From NCBI RefSeq assembly GCF_015706575.1, contig NW_024037059.1:41577058-41641057 (forward strand): a stretch of 64,000 bases of DNA. Direction: 5' to 3'. The notes below the pieces were generated by a model that saw nothing but the letters and a program-made list of their open reading frames with translations, searched no databases and had not been told where the DNA came from. A program made the translations under genes and the position numbers. This DNA is from Patiria miniata. Its lineage: Eukaryota; Echinodermata; Asteroidea; Valvatida; Asterinidae. Each line of letters begins with the position of its first letter. Position 1 is the stretch's first letter. Below, one piece after another: positions 20,225 through 32,745 of this stretch.

Positions 20225-23200
20225 AGCATACTTGCGAACTGTAATTTGGTTATTGCTAATGAAGCAAAATATAATTGGTAGGTAATTAGTTACATATTAT
20301 AGCCTCTTATCACACGTAAGTCACGTATAAATATCATGTATCGTTCCAAGAGAGGGGTAGATTTTGATAGATCAATTTCACTTTTGCATTGATACTCAGA
20401 TGGATAATTTCAAAGTGGATGTATGTGGACCTATTCCATTTTAGTAGGCAAAGGCCATTGTATAACCTAATTGATGACCGGTCTATATAGATCGATCGAC
20501 CCATTATTTCACTCAGAACATGCGGTACTTGCGCAGTTATTTTTATGTTGAAACATATAATCTTTTCACAATTGATAATATACATTATATAAAAACCATT
20601 AATCTGATTCAATGTTACTAGTTTAGAACGTTGAAAGGCATTTTATTACACAGAATTATCAAGTGATGTATAGTAAAATAATTAATTGGAATCAGAATAC
20701 ATTTGTCAAATCGTATATCTGAGAAGTTACAGTAAGAGTTCCATCAAAGTGCGTTGTAACCAGGTGATACAACCTCTAAAAGTTTAATTGTAATCACATT
20801 TTCAATGTACTGTACACAGCTCACCCCGTGCGATAATACGTATTTAGGCCTAGTTTAGACAAGGTGTTTATATTGGTACTCTTCCTAATTTAAACGAAAC
20901 TTTTATTTTGTACATCTAAAAATATCAACGGTTTTTGGTTAACTTTCCGAGGGCAGCTATAGATAGTTAAGCCTCGTTATTCACACTTGTCTTCAAATGA
21001 TTCCTCTTGAATTGATCCTTGACGATCCAGTTTTGCTTTTCGTTGCCAAGGTTACAAGATGATCAAGTTCCCTCGAGTTCAGGAAGGATGGCGCACAGGT
21101 TGTCATAATGCCTAGGTCCGTCTAACACAAAGTAGGTCTAATGAATTATAGAAGAAAGAACCCCTCCTAAAATGTATAAAAACTATTTGATATCGCTTTG
21201 TGGTTAATTTTATTAACAAGTGCAATTTTTTAAACATCTAAAATATTCCGTGCTTTTCCGGCCAACTGAGGGCTCTGTTGTTGCAATTTCATTTCAGGAA
21301 GACACTGTTCAGTTTAGGGGTTTTCTGTTCAAACAGTGAACCCAAAAACTTGCTCATTTAAAATATCTGTGAGAAAAGTTTGCTCACTAATTACTGCCTT
21401 GTACTAACACAACAACGAATCACCACGGAAAAGAGAATTTACGACTGAAAAAATATCCAAATATCTGGCAACTTTTGGACAGAAATGGCTGCAACACTTG
21501 ACATTTCCAATTTTGTTAGGAAATACTTTGTGGCGTCAGGTTGCAACATTTTCCCCCACACTTTTGCTTATGAATATTTGCATTTGCATTAGCATAAAAA
21601 CCAAAAAGGCAACGAAACTTACAAAGAAGCTTTAATGGGATACAAAAGTGAATTTCCAAGGATTACATTAAAAATTACATGACATGTGTCCTTTAATGCA
21701 ATATCGTAGTGGTCACATCATCATGTTAACAACATAATAGATAATCGAATCCATGCAATGAAATCTTGAAAGTGGGAATTACCACAAGTAATTATTCCTC
21801 CACATGTTGCTATTTGCACATGGCTGACATATACGCACAAGCTAATAAATCTGTAATATCTAAATAATAAACGTACCAATTTATACATTGCTCAAATCCA
21901 TTTAAAATAATTTGACTGTTTTATTTACATGTATGTTTCAATTAATCAAACAAGGTTACATCAAGTGAAATTGCAATGTTAGGCAACCCCAAATAATTGA
22001 AGGCCTACCGTACGCTACAAAATGTCAGCTATGTTATAAACAGGCCTACTCTAAAAAATAAAATCTTTGCAATTATAACACCAGGAATGTTATTACACAT
22101 AATCATGGTTACAATTTTGTGCCTTTCCATGCCATTTTGCATGGCAACATCAAGCCTCACTTGTAACTTTGAATCTTAGCATTTACCCACAAATGGCGAA
22201 CCTTGTTTGCATTTAGCAGTAGGTGCAATCATTGCACCACGCATTGGCGGTACAAGTGCAACCAGGAAACAAAAATTAAAGAAAAACGAGTTGAATTGAC
22301 GTGACGTTCAGGCCATGGCACCATTTTTTTGGCATTCTTGTATTTTTGAAAGGGAGTGCTATGAAAGGGATGAAAGGGAGTGTTAGGCCAAAAAAAAAAA
22401 TATTCGGTCTCTGGTCAGACCAAAGTTCCGGAATTGACGCGGCCACGCGGCTTTTTTTTTTCTTCAAGCTTGGATTGTACAGACAAGGTGGGTACTATTT
22501 TGCTTTTTTGGTGTCCTCATGTACATTGGTGTCCTCCATAATTTGCCTTGCTGCTTTCGATCATTTGCCTTGGTGCAATTTCCCATTCCTTGGTGCTCTT
22601 TGGTAAAAAAAAATTGAGGAGGTGCGGAAATAGAGGGCGCTGTTGGAGCTACCGCGGAACATTTTGGGAAAAAAAAAGATCGACGCGCATGATTAAAATC
22701 GACGCGCGCGCTGACCAGAGACCAACTTATTTTTTTTTTTGGCCTAAAATACATGTATATATATTTTAAACAAACCTACTGAAGCGATTGGGGAACATGA
22801 AATGTGCAGTTTCCTGTTTCCACTGCAAGTACAGTAAGTGCAGAACACTGCAATAACAGATCAGGACTGGCGGTATACGCCATAGTAGCATTCAGGAACG
22901 CGAATTCGGGGCGGAGGTTAAGGATCCGTAAATATGGAAGGCAAGGTCTCTTTGCGATTCGCTTTGGCAGTTTTTTACTACTCATTTCTTGTCGGAGTTC
23001 ATCAAGTTCGAACAGGTTAGTGCTTGGATGTATGTCATGATACAATTTATGTTGCTACTTTGAAGTGGTTCCTCTGTTAATTTGACTGTTTTTCATATTT
23101 CATAACAAATTAATGTGTGGCTGTGTTTGGTCTGATCCTCAGTCAAAGTACGCCTGTACGCAGCTTTGGGCCTTTGTATTGGTAGCTGGCTCGTCCTCTC

Positions 23201-23640
23201 TGTCAGTCTAGGCAATTTCCAACTGATTGTAATTCAACTTCTTAAATAAATTATAAAGTTTGCGGGTAACACCATGTGGAAAGATATTCTTGGAAGATGC
23301 TTGGTTCTGAAAAAAAAAGCTGTTGGTTGAGTGTTCTTAATGAAACACAAAAGCAACATGGCCTACTAAATTGTTGAAGGCATTAACAACAAATGAGGGC
23401 ACGACATGGATGTTTAGTATCGTTAAAAAAGGCCCAAACTGCTTGTATTATTTAAAGGAGGAATATAGGACGCCATTTTTTTTAAAATGAAACTTAAAGG
23501 AGATTTATGATCGGGCGGTTTTTGTCAACAACTGTTAAGGGAAAGTCGTTCGCCTTCTAAATGTTGCCCAAAATCATTAACCCCGGCCTTTTCTATTTTT
23601 AAATGTCTGATAACTTGGAGTCGGCAACTTTACGTCTTTT
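20225..23640. repeat. Second copy of gene A's 3' flank
   Basis: This is colinear with 10835-13632, with three whole differences. It lacks the (ATT)n retroposon. It has an extra 420 bp at 21390-21812 whose end resembles the intron downstream of gene D's last visible exon (46590-46665). It carries a MITE at 22383-22747. No exon is visible. Confidence 0.8.
22383..22747. mobile_element. TTAGGCC(A)n MITE, 365 bp
   Basis: Inverted ends of about 36 bp: TTAGGCC, an A run, then GGTCTCTGGTCAG on the left and the mirror image on the right (CTGACCAGAGACC, T run, GGCCTAA). The two paralogous sites (12767 and 38454) lack it. A same-family copy is at 57608-57968. No protein is encoded. Confidence 0.85.
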
Positions 23641-24363
23641 GTTGCAATTTAAATAACTGGATTTGGAGGATAAGTATGTAATAGCAAATATTGTTTAACT
23701 GACTTGCTTCACGTTTTGGGTTCGGAAATGGCGGAAAATCCAAGAAAACCAACCATATTTTTGTAGTCTGGTTTCCTGACCCCGGCCGGGCTATTTTGAC
23801 CATCTCTCAGCCGGGGGGTTGGGGTTGGGGGGTTGGATTCCGCGCCCCTCCCGTACGATCTCGGCCATCGATTCACGCAAAATTAAGAAACTCGGTACAT
23901 GCATATCAATAACTTATCATGAACATACCCAAGAAGTTTCATGACTATAGGTCAAAGGGTTTTGGAATTATGGCTTATTCATTATTCATATGCATGAATG
24001 GTAATTCTGCTCTGTGTACACTACACATATGGGGAAATTCAGTTTTCCGGCGCGTTGCGCCGGTAAATATTTCGCCGTGGTCCGATGTTTATGTTTTTGG
24101 TATCAAAAGATGTGCAAGGCTCGAGGCTTAAAGTCATAACAGCTCAGGTCGTGACATTTATCTTTCGAGACTTTCGCGGAAAAAGCAGATTCTGCCCCGG
24201 CCCATTTAGGGTTAAGATAAAATGGAGAAATTAGACTTGGGGAATTGTTCGGTCAGAGTATCAGTCTACAGGCTTGTACCCCTTCACAGGCGTGTAAGCA
24301 ATTGCAAAGGAAATGTGGAATAAGTAAATATGAAAATAAGGAGCTGTTTTTAGAAAAAGCCGT

Positions 24364-24401
24364 TTTTTCCAACGCTGGTCGGCCGACCAGTGTTGGAAAA
24401 A
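24364..24401. repeat. 38-bp near-perfect palindrome
   Basis: The arms of 19 bases meet at 24382/24383 with no loop: TTTTTCCAACGCTGGTCGG against its complement with one mismatch. It is retained in copy 2 at 40078-40115. Confidence 0.85.
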
Positions 24402-24995
24402 TACAAGTTTTCTTAAAAATGTCAGCACACCAGGAGCCACGATTTTACAGAATGCTTTAGACTGTCATTCTCTAACAATTCATTAAGATATTTCGTAATA
24501 ATTTGTTCATTTCGCTTTTTGATGTTTGCAAATGTTGTATCTTCCCTTTAAGCTCGCCACAAGCTTAGAGTCGAGGCTGTTTACTCTTGATGTATGCATT
24601 ACGTGAACAGGTCTAAATCCCGCCTCCTAAATTGAAAATCACAACGGTAATATTTGCCCCCAACCAGAAGTTACTGTTCAGTATTTAAAACCTATGTGGT
24701 TGAAATGCTGGAATGTTATCTTCATGGAGACACTGATGATTTTGCGTATTTTTTGTGGTAAGACAAGAGTGAGTATTTTGATAATCGTGTGACTAATCAC
24801 CGTCCATGCACAGAGCTAAACAACGATTTGAAAACAAACAATCATAATGCGCCCGCAGAGGTGATTCAATCAATGGCTTTAAGGGTGCCAGCTTCCGGTC
24901 CTCATCCTTTTAGGGCGGGGGGAGGGGGTGGCTGGGGGAAACAGTCTGTCGCCTTGCAATGCGAAAATCTCACCATGTGCGGCGAACCTGATCAG

Positions 24996-25042
24996 GCTAC
25001 GTGCTGAGCTAGCCTCAAGGGACTTTTTGCTCAGCACGTAGC
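24996..25042. repeat. Hairpin with perfect 14-bp arms
   Basis: GCTACGTGCTGAGC (24996-25009) pairs with its exact complement at 25029-25042 across a 19-base loop. Copy 2 has it at 40710-40756. Confidence 0.85.
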
Positions 25043-25631
25043 TTTCGTGTGCTATATCGCAAGTCACAACTCTTACTCGGAATAAAATCGATCATGCGCA
25101 CGCAAAAAAAGGCGTCAATTCTTAAGGGGACACTGCCTCCTGAAACGAAAACCAGAATCAGAAAGATCATTAACAAAAAATAGGATATAAACATCCACAC
25201 AAAGTACAATCATCCTTTTAAAAAGTCAGGCAAATTAGGACCGAGTTATGGGGACTTTCTGCTATCCCCGCAGCATTTCCGGTCCCCACAAATACCACGT
25301 ACATTCGAGTGTAGTGTCTCCACAACGTATCGTACATTGACTGAAATTGTGAAAACACAGGGAAAAGCGGATGCGTTACTTCGTCATGTCCTATTATATA
25401 AAAAGGCGGGTTATTTCCGTCTTTTCTCGTTGTCGGTACGACATTAGGTTTCCTTTCAACCAGATGTTTGAAATAGGATAAGTAAACACTCCAAAACATT
25501 AACATTTCGGGGATTTGAGTGCCCCTTTTATTCTCTCCAATGGACTACACTGTGAGCGGTCACAATTGCCCCATCTGATGTACTCAAAGAGTCCATAACA
25601 ACAGTTCCATTTCCATTTGTCTTAGTCTCAG

Positions 25632-25889
25632 GCGGGGACACGACCCCTCCAACCATCGTCTGCCCTGCAAACATCTTCGGTTACGTCAGAGAGATCACTC
25701 AGGTCCTGACGTTCACCTGGTCCAATCCCTCGGTCTCTGATGACAGTGGTGTTCAACCCACAGTGACCACCAGCCCAAATTATCCTCAGCCCACTGGCAG
25801 CTTTGATTTCGGCAGGTATCCAATCACCTACACTGCTGAAGATGAAGCTGGAAATATGGCCTCCTGCACACTCACCATCAACGTCATTT
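25632..25889 (+). CDS. Orphan HYR exon (block C, copy 1)
   Basis: A 258-bp phase 1-1 exon from GTCTCAG to GTGAGT. It encodes TTPPTIVCPANIFG, WSNPSVSDDSGV, DFGRYPITYTAEDEAGN and CTLTINVI. All HYR landmarks are present. No signal peptide, membrane helix or kinase follows on this strand, so the transcript it belongs to is unknown. The copy at 41345 differs by three replacements. Confidence 0.82.
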
Positions 25890-27441
25890 GTGAGTATACA
25901 TTTATGTAGGAGTTGTAATGATGATGAAGACAGCTTCCTATCAGATGGTAAGAATCATGCTAAAAACGAGGCTGACATTTGGTATGAGGTTACATTTTAG
26001 TATAGCCTCTTATAAATAGTGTATTGGTTCAGACTAGTTCGGCGGCATGCAGCCATCGACCAATAGTGTTACCAAGATGCGCGCGCGCCCCGACTTTAAG
26101 ACCGTAGTTTTCCAGTTCCACCTGAAAATAATGGCTTTAATTTTTTTTCCGTCCAATTGGTGTATTACAGAGGTTTCCCCTGTGAATTGATATGCACACC
26201 CTCCGTTACAACAGCTAGTCTATTTCATTCTTGAGCATAGTGTACAGGATGACTAAAAAAAGGAAACACAAATGTTAGGACCAATATTTTTTTAACGAAG
26301 TTCTTGCACTTTCAAATCTGGGATGAATGTGAATTGTTTTCGTTTTGTTGAAAGAACGGGGCCGTACCCGTACGTTCGATGACTAGTAATTTCAACGTCT
26401 CATAATTCCGGCAACGGACAAACAATGTTTCGGACTTAAGAGGCGTCGGACTTATGAATCGTCAGACTATAGTATGAGGCGTCGGACCTATGGGGCGTCG
26501 GACCTATGGGGCGTCGGACTCATGCGCAGACCCGAAAGACCTTTTTGTGATCCGTGGACAGAATTTTAAAAAGGTGGTTGTGTTCAAAATTCGTAACTTG
26601 AAAAGTACACGAGCGATTTGAATGATTCTTCTACTAAAATACAGCTTATTAAATAAGGCTTTATATCCTAGATTTCGAAAGTGCTACATGCAGAATTTCA
26701 TTAAAAACAATGGTCCTGCCATTTGGGTTTATGTCAACCTCTGATGAAAGCCTCGTGTCTTGGGTTATGAATGTTTTCACATTCTAGCGGGATGCAGTCG
26801 TAAAATGTGTATTGTTTGCAGGTTTTAAAAAGTTGTCAGTGGAAAAAGAAAAAGAAATGAAGATGTAAATAAATAACAAAATCAAGGACAAATTAGCCAG
26901 GGGGCCGGGGCGACGTGATACAATCATTTGACATGTCTTGCCAGGCAGACATTTTCGTCATGTAAATCCCCCGAAGTATCCGAATTATTCGTTATTCCAT
27001 GAAGCACATCTGCTACAGAGAGCCTACCTTTGCAATCATTACCTGCTATTGCAAACCGGAAGTGGGAAACTGTCAACAATTTTGAGCGATAATTTGACAG
27101 ATTTTCGGCGAACAGGATTTCTCGTCGTTGTAATTGGATGCAAACACATCGTACGATCGCCTAGCTCCATGGATCGACGTACATTTTGCCACATTTGTTT
27201 ATCATCAACGTTATGTTTTGCGTATAATTAAGTATAAAATAATATACTTCAATACTTCTATTTAAGATGTAAATAATAAACTTCAATACTTATATTTAAT
27301 ATGTAAGTATTGAAAGTTTGAAAGAAAGAAATTTGCTAAAAAGGCAAAACAAAAGGACTATAGGTTTTTTCACATCCCAAACTGTGACTTCAAAGGTGGT
27401 CAATTAAATGGGGGTCATACCCCATTTCAGCATTACATACT
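25890..27441. other. Intron-like stretch, nothing coding seen
   Basis: Apart from the short tandem repeat at 26439 it holds AT-rich unique sequence that is repeated almost unchanged in copy 2 (41603-43154). No splice-bounded open frame was convincing. Confidence 0.5.
26439..26523. repeat. GGCGTCGGACTTATG-type tandem repeat
   Basis: About five imperfect units of roughly 16 bp (GGGGCGTCGGACCTAT). The same array is in copy 2 at about 42152-42236. Confidence 0.75.
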
Positions 27442-27469
27442 ACACTGATGCTCTCCAGTGATGTAGTGC

Positions 27470-27595
27470 CTTGATGCTGGGCCTTGGCCTTAAGGCTGCC
27501 TTAAGGCTGGATTTTAGGGCCTTGGCCTTGGCCTCGAGGCTTGAGGGCTTAAGCCTTGGCCTTGGCCTTGGCCTTGAGGATTCAGGGCCTTGCAA
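27470..27595. repeat. GGCCTT minisatellite (left)
   Basis: Tandem CCTTGG/CCTTAAGG hexamers interrupted by GAGGCTTGAGGG-type units. The same array type recurs at 32609-32745 in the same orientation. Confidence 0.85.
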
Positions 27596-28719
27596 TTTTG
27601 AGTCAAGGCTCTTCAAGGCCCATAGATTTTTGCATTTTCTAGATAAATCTGTTCGAAATTGTGCTGTTACCATTTTAATCGTATTACCATGGAGGAGGGA
27701 AGCACCCTGTAGATTTGTGTGTTGGGCACACTTCCACTTTTATAGCATCACATGTTGTAACCATTGTAGTAGATTTGCTGCAAAAATATTCCATACACTT
27801 GTGGGGCTAATGAGATGATCACTTTAATTGCATATAACTATGGAATAGATCTGATTGGTTGTATATGTCTCCCTGATAAGTGCTAAAGATTTGCATGTAT
27901 CTGTTTTAGATAATGCTGATATTTCTGACCATGTTGGGCCAGCAAATAAAAATTTCCCAAATCAGTTTCTTGGATCCCCCTTTTGTTACACTTGGGAGAA
28001 TTGTGTGTCAATATAGAAGTAAATCATTATTTTGTTTAGTTAAACCATATTGAAGACCTGAACTTATACTTTAATAGATACAGTGCAGTCATAAAACGGT
28101 GTAGGCCTATGCGAGCATGTTGATTGCAATTAAAGAAATGTTGTTCTTCGTAACGAGCAATTCGTGATGATAAGGGCGGATCCAGGGGGCCAAAAGGGGC
28201 CATCCCAAAAAAAACCGAAACCATTTTTGTTTTTATGTGACGTCGTAATAAAGGCAGGCAATGAGTACACCACCATCTTTTCCTCAAAAAACATCGGTTA
28301 AAATGGTCAGAAATTGCCTCAAATCGCACCACAGAGCATCTCGAATCCAACAATTTTCAGGGCCCTGGGGTCCTTATTCACAAAGCACCCGTAAATGCTT
28401 GCGGGCGCGCAACTTCCCCACAACCCTCACTTAAGCACTTGCGCGTTATTCACGAAGCCCCCTTAAATCTGCGTGTGCCCGTAAACCACCCTTAAATTTG
28501 CGGGACCTCCAGATGTCCCGCAAGCACACCACAACTTGCGTGGATCATCTCGATTGTCACAATGGCGGCACTCTTGGCATGTATTTTGGATCTACGAACT
28601 GAATCGACGTGCCGGTTCATCTTCCGTGACCGGATGAACCAACTATAGGATGAGTTAAAAAGAAAGTGACCGAATTTGAAAAATGTGTTCAAAATATTTG
28701 GCGCGTTCCATTTTCATGG

Positions 28720-29050
28720 GCGTAAATCGATGGGAGACAAGTCCTCCCCCCAGTTTTTTTTTTTTAGTGGCGGATATCATATCGTTGCCCCCCCACACAC
28801 TTTTCTATCCCCGAATAAAAATTGTAGCCTACATAATGATTCTATAGTAGCTGATTCAATGACTCCAAACTCAAAAAATGATGTTTAAAGGATTATCTTT
28901 TGCTCACAAAAGTGGTTTGAGTGCTCAGAAATTGCCTCAGATCGCACCACAGAGCAAGCATCTAGAATCCAAAAAATTTCGGGGCCCGCTCCATGCCGTA
29001 ATAGGTATGTCCTCCACTTTTGGGAAGCGACTGCCGCCCTTTTTTTATGG
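28720..29050 (+). repeat. Interspersed repeat inside the 4-kb element
   Basis: It holds the series TCGCACCACAGAGC, TAGAATCC and CGGGGCCCGC. This matches the repeat read in reverse at 54000-54420, so it is a second copy of that family nested in the TIR element. Confidence 0.6.
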
Positions 29051-29780
29051 GACGAAGTACATCTTATGGGATTTTAAGTGTGAACATTTCACTTAAATTG
29101 CACAGTCTAATCCTAAGTTATGTCTATTTCAATAAAACGATCACAAACTTGTTTACCACTCATCACGTGATGCAAACTGAACACCCATTGAGTACAATGA
29201 AACGTGGACTTTCCCACCTCCACTGAATGAAGAGCATGGGAAAGGATACAAAAATCCCATCAATATTTTTTTTTAAAAAGAGCTAACTTGTTTCTTATAT
29301 ATTGAAAGCACACATTCTGACAGTGGTTTCCGTCTTGAGTTCAATTATTAAAGGGAACCTGCAAACAAATTTGTATTACTTAAATAGATAAAAAACAGCT
29401 TTCTTGCCATGTTACTTTGACTTTCAACCTTCTTTTGTAGTAGTCAAAGGGAGAAATTTCAACATTTTAATTTTTATGCTATTGAACAGTTCGATATTCA
29501 TGAGCCAAAGCGTGATGTCATTCAAAGCAGAACAAAAGTGTCTCTACAGCTTTGTGTACAAATATATATCAAACTTTTCTTTATTTTCTTGCAGTAAGTT
29601 CCACTTTTTACTTGCTTATCATGTTAAACAGCTTGTTTGGACACTAGCAGTCGAGTCGCCACTAGTTTTTTCGAAGCTTTTTTTGTGGGTAACTTTGAAG
29701 GAGTTATGTTTGTACTGTTCATATGCACTTTTGACAAGGAGTTCCTTGTGCGACAAAAGCAAAATAGCGCCCATAATAGG

Positions 29781-30309
29781 TTTTCCCGGCCAATTTCCTA
29801 AAATGTTCATTCACTTCTGAAAATCGGTCATTCATTTTCGTCTGAATTTGAATGCACGTCTTTAATCCCATTTCAATTCAACGAAAGTTCAATCGTTTTC
29901 ATTGTCCGTGCATTCGGTTTTGAGAAACAGACGGCCAAATACGTTACCTGTGCATTCATTTACGCGAGCATACCTTTTCGCGCAGAGTTCTGGAATACAA
30001 TTTCGTGAATGACTTAAACATTCAAACATTAGCAGATTGCATCACATAACATTAAACTAAAAGTGAAATAAAATGACTAATTTTTGAAATCGCCCTCTAA
30101 AAGCGAAAAGGAAGTCTTGTAAACGAATCTGAATGAGCATAAACGAAATGTGCTGCTCAATCACTTAATTGATTGAATGGAAATGAAATCGAATGCTCTG
30201 ATAGCGGAAATGCATGAAACGCGTGTTCAGAGCGATTCTCAAATTCAGACGAAAATGAATGACCGATTTTCGGAAGTGAATGAACATTTCAGGAAATTGG
30301 CTGGGAAAA
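29781..30309. mobile_element. 529-bp foldback MITE nested in the 4-kb element
   Basis: Inverted arms of about 71 bp: TTTTCCCGGCCAATTTCC through TTCATTTTCGTCTGAATTTG at 29781-29851, mirrored at 30239-30309 with about five mismatches. The interior is AT-rich and non-coding. Confidence 0.82.
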
Positions 30310-31391
30310 TCTATATATAGGCTACCATAAACAGAGCCCCCTAACGTCATCTGGTGTGTCCAGCCTCCCCCCCCCCCCTTTCGCCCCCGAATTTCCACAA
30401 GTGGAGGATTTGGGGTCATATCCACCCCCAATCTTCGACACGGATGTACCCCATGGCCCAAGGATGACCAAACACTAAATACTGAATTTACATGTTAACT
30501 ATAAACTTCATCCCCCCCCAAAAAAAGGAGAAAATGCAACTGACTTCCCTTTTTGACTCCCTGCAATTACAATGAAAATCACGAAAACACAAATTCAATG
30601 GAAAGCCTTGTCCCGAGATATAGGCCTAATTAAAGAGACAATTTTATTTACATTGATTTCGGCAATAACATCAAGTTTGATTGACACAACTGTAAAATAA
30701 TTATTATTTTATATTTAAAAAAAAACAGAAAAAAACTTAAAACGAACACGTGTGAATACTTTTAATCACAATTGATATAGAGAAAAGTGCAGCACTCAGA
30801 GCAAACTGCAACACTTGGTATATTAAATAATTTTCCCTCAGAAGGACCATCAAAATACATGTATTAGCGCATAGCCAGCACTTCTCCAATTCATTAATTG
30901 TTTAGTCTTCATTTTGCAATCTTTCTCCTTGTTTACACAAATTTTCATAATTCAACAAGTATATTTGCAATGTGTGTTTCTATCATAAAATAATGTCGGT
31001 CTTGTGTTTCCATCACACATCTCTAAAAAATAAATCCTACTATTCAGGCCACCTTGGTAACATGCACTGCGTTTATATATAAACATGTATGTTTACCATA
31101 AACACCTGCGTGTTACTAAGGTAGTGTGAATAGGCCTAAGCCTACACAAGTTCAACCCTGCACGTCGTCCTTTCTTCTCGTAACCATAACTGTAAACCAT
31201 TTCACAAAATTGTTTGTCTGGAGTTTCTGAATCTTTAATAGCCTATACAACATTTATTTTTAGCTGCACCACCCGGATCGTGAATCAAGTGCTGTCAAAC
31301 CAAAAGGACATGCGTCATTCGCATTATTGTTAAACCTAAACTGCGAGGGGAATTTCAGGCGACGACTTTCTTTGATCTCATTTGCAATTGG

Positions 31392-31790
31392 TTAGGCCAA
31401 CAAAAAAAGTCTCCGGTTTCTGGTATGCGCGCGCGTCGCTGTAGCCATGCGCGTCGGCAAAATGCAAAAGGTTTTTTTTCAATGAAAGATGATGTCTCAA
31501 AACCGCCAAACTCACTGGTTTGACTGGAATCCTGCTGCTGCACATTTTTAACGTGTTTTTAGATGAGTTATGGTCGAGAATAAGCTTTATGTGGCCTCTC
31601 TGGACTCCCAATCCCATATAGGCCTAGGCCTATTTGTACTAAGTTTAGTCGGGCACCATTTGCAGTCATCAGCCGACATTTGAAGCAAAAAAGTCGGGTA
31701 AAAAAAAAAAAAAGCCGCGTCGCCGCACGACTTTTTGGGCAAGCTCCATACCAGAAACCGGAAACTTTTTTTGGGGGGGGGGGGGGCTTA
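31392..31790. mobile_element. TTAGGCC-type MITE, 399 bp
   Basis: Left end TTAGGCCAACAAAAAAAG then CCGGTTTCTGGTATG; right end reversed TAAGCC, a C run, AAAAAAAG and CCGGTTTCTGGTATG. The ends share the TTAGGCC-plus-A-run design with 22383 but the inner arms are a different sequence. Confidence 0.72.
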
Positions 31791-32435
31791 CATGCGATTG
31801 TATTGATGAAAGGATTTGCTAACAATTGAAAAACTACCACTTTCTTGTCACTTCCAACGAAAACAAGTATTACGATCTTGTATGTATTGTTGCGACACAT
31901 AATAATGTGCAAGAGAACAAGATGAGCTGAATTTCCACTGCATGTTTCCTTTAAAGTCTTGTTGGCATTTTAAAGTTTGTCTGTAATATGATTCTCACTA
32001 AACTCAATAGCTTCCAATGACATTCAAGGACAGCTATAAAAATGGGCTACGTTTGTAACACATGCATAACTTCTGAAAGCATTGATAAATTTTTGTGATT
32101 CATTTTTTTTCTTTAAATGAGTGGAAGAACATGCTCTTAAAGACATGCTTGATTGGTGTTGATTGTTTGCTCAGAAAACAAAGAAAAGTTAATCTTTAAT
32201 CGACTCTACGAGCAAGAACTCTGAAATGGGATAAAATGTCTTGGCATGTGTTTTTTTTATGTTCAACCAATTAGTTGCGGGTGCCCGCAACATGCGGGTC
32301 CACTAAGGGAACTCTAAGGGTGCTTCGTGAATACCACTTAACGCAAGTCTTACGTGCCCTTAACATCCACTTACGGGTCCCCGCAACGCAAACATTTACG
32401 GGTGCTTTGTGAATAAGCACCCAGGTGGCCCTTAA

Positions 32436-32545
32436 GCGGGCCCCGAAGCCCAAGCCGTAATTTTTGACTCCCTTTTTTTGGGAGGGGGGGGGGACCAACA
32501 TTTCTTTGCCCCCCCCAAAAAAATGTGTTCTGGATCCGCCCTTGC
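32436..32545. repeat. Right half of the repeat split by the 4-kb element
   Basis: GCGGGCCCCGAAGCCC through a G run to TGTTCTGGATCCGCCC, the same order as 17340-17470. Its left half lies at 28170-28363. Confidence 0.65.
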
Positions 32546-32608
32546 GTGATAATGTGTCACTCATGTGACTATAATTAGTTCTATATCAGTGGTCATTACA
32601 TAAAACAG

Positions 32609-32745
32609 GGCCTTGGCCTTGGCCTTGGCCTTGAGGGTTAAGCCTTGGCCTTGGCCTCGAGGCTTGGGGGTCAAAGCCTTGGCCTTGGCCTTGGTCTTGA
32701 GGGTCAAAGCCTTGGCCTTGGCCTTGGCCTTGAGGGTCAAAGCCT
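32609..32745. repeat. CCTTGG minisatellite (right)
   Basis: About four 27-bp higher-order units (CCTTGGCCTTGGCCTTGAGG plus GTCAAAG). In the reverse frame they mimic a Gln-Gly-rich protein, which is an artefact of the repeat. Confidence 0.88.

Larger units (their letters stand above)
23640..25631. other. Non-coding part of the duplicated unit
   Basis: No exon was recognised. It contains a G/C-rich interspersed repeat (about 23770-23870), a 38-bp palindrome at 24364-24401 and a 14-bp-arm hairpin at 24996-25042. All have counterparts in copy 2 at 39355-41344. Confidence 0.6.
28364..32425. mobile_element. 4.06-kb TIR element, no transposase seen
   Basis: Left end CCTGGGGTCC then TTATTCACAAAGCACCCG; right end reversed CCTGGGTGC then TTATTCACAAAGCACCCG. 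About 36 bp match closely, and weaker inverted similarity (ATTCACGAAGC) extends about 150 bp inward. The flanks (CAGGGC on the left, GGCCCTTAAGCGGGCCCC on the right) rejoin into the interspersed GGATCCGCCC repeat seen uninterrupted, in reverse, at 54100-54180. That gives an empty site. The target duplication is short (perhaps GGCCC) and not certain. The superfamily is not recognised and no long transposase frame is visible, so it looks non-autonomous. Confidence 0.72.

Noticed and set aside
29404-29820. 138-codon frame inside the 4-kb TIR element as a transposase
   Set aside because: It shows no catalytic motif or domain, and its 3' part runs into the arm of the nested MITE.
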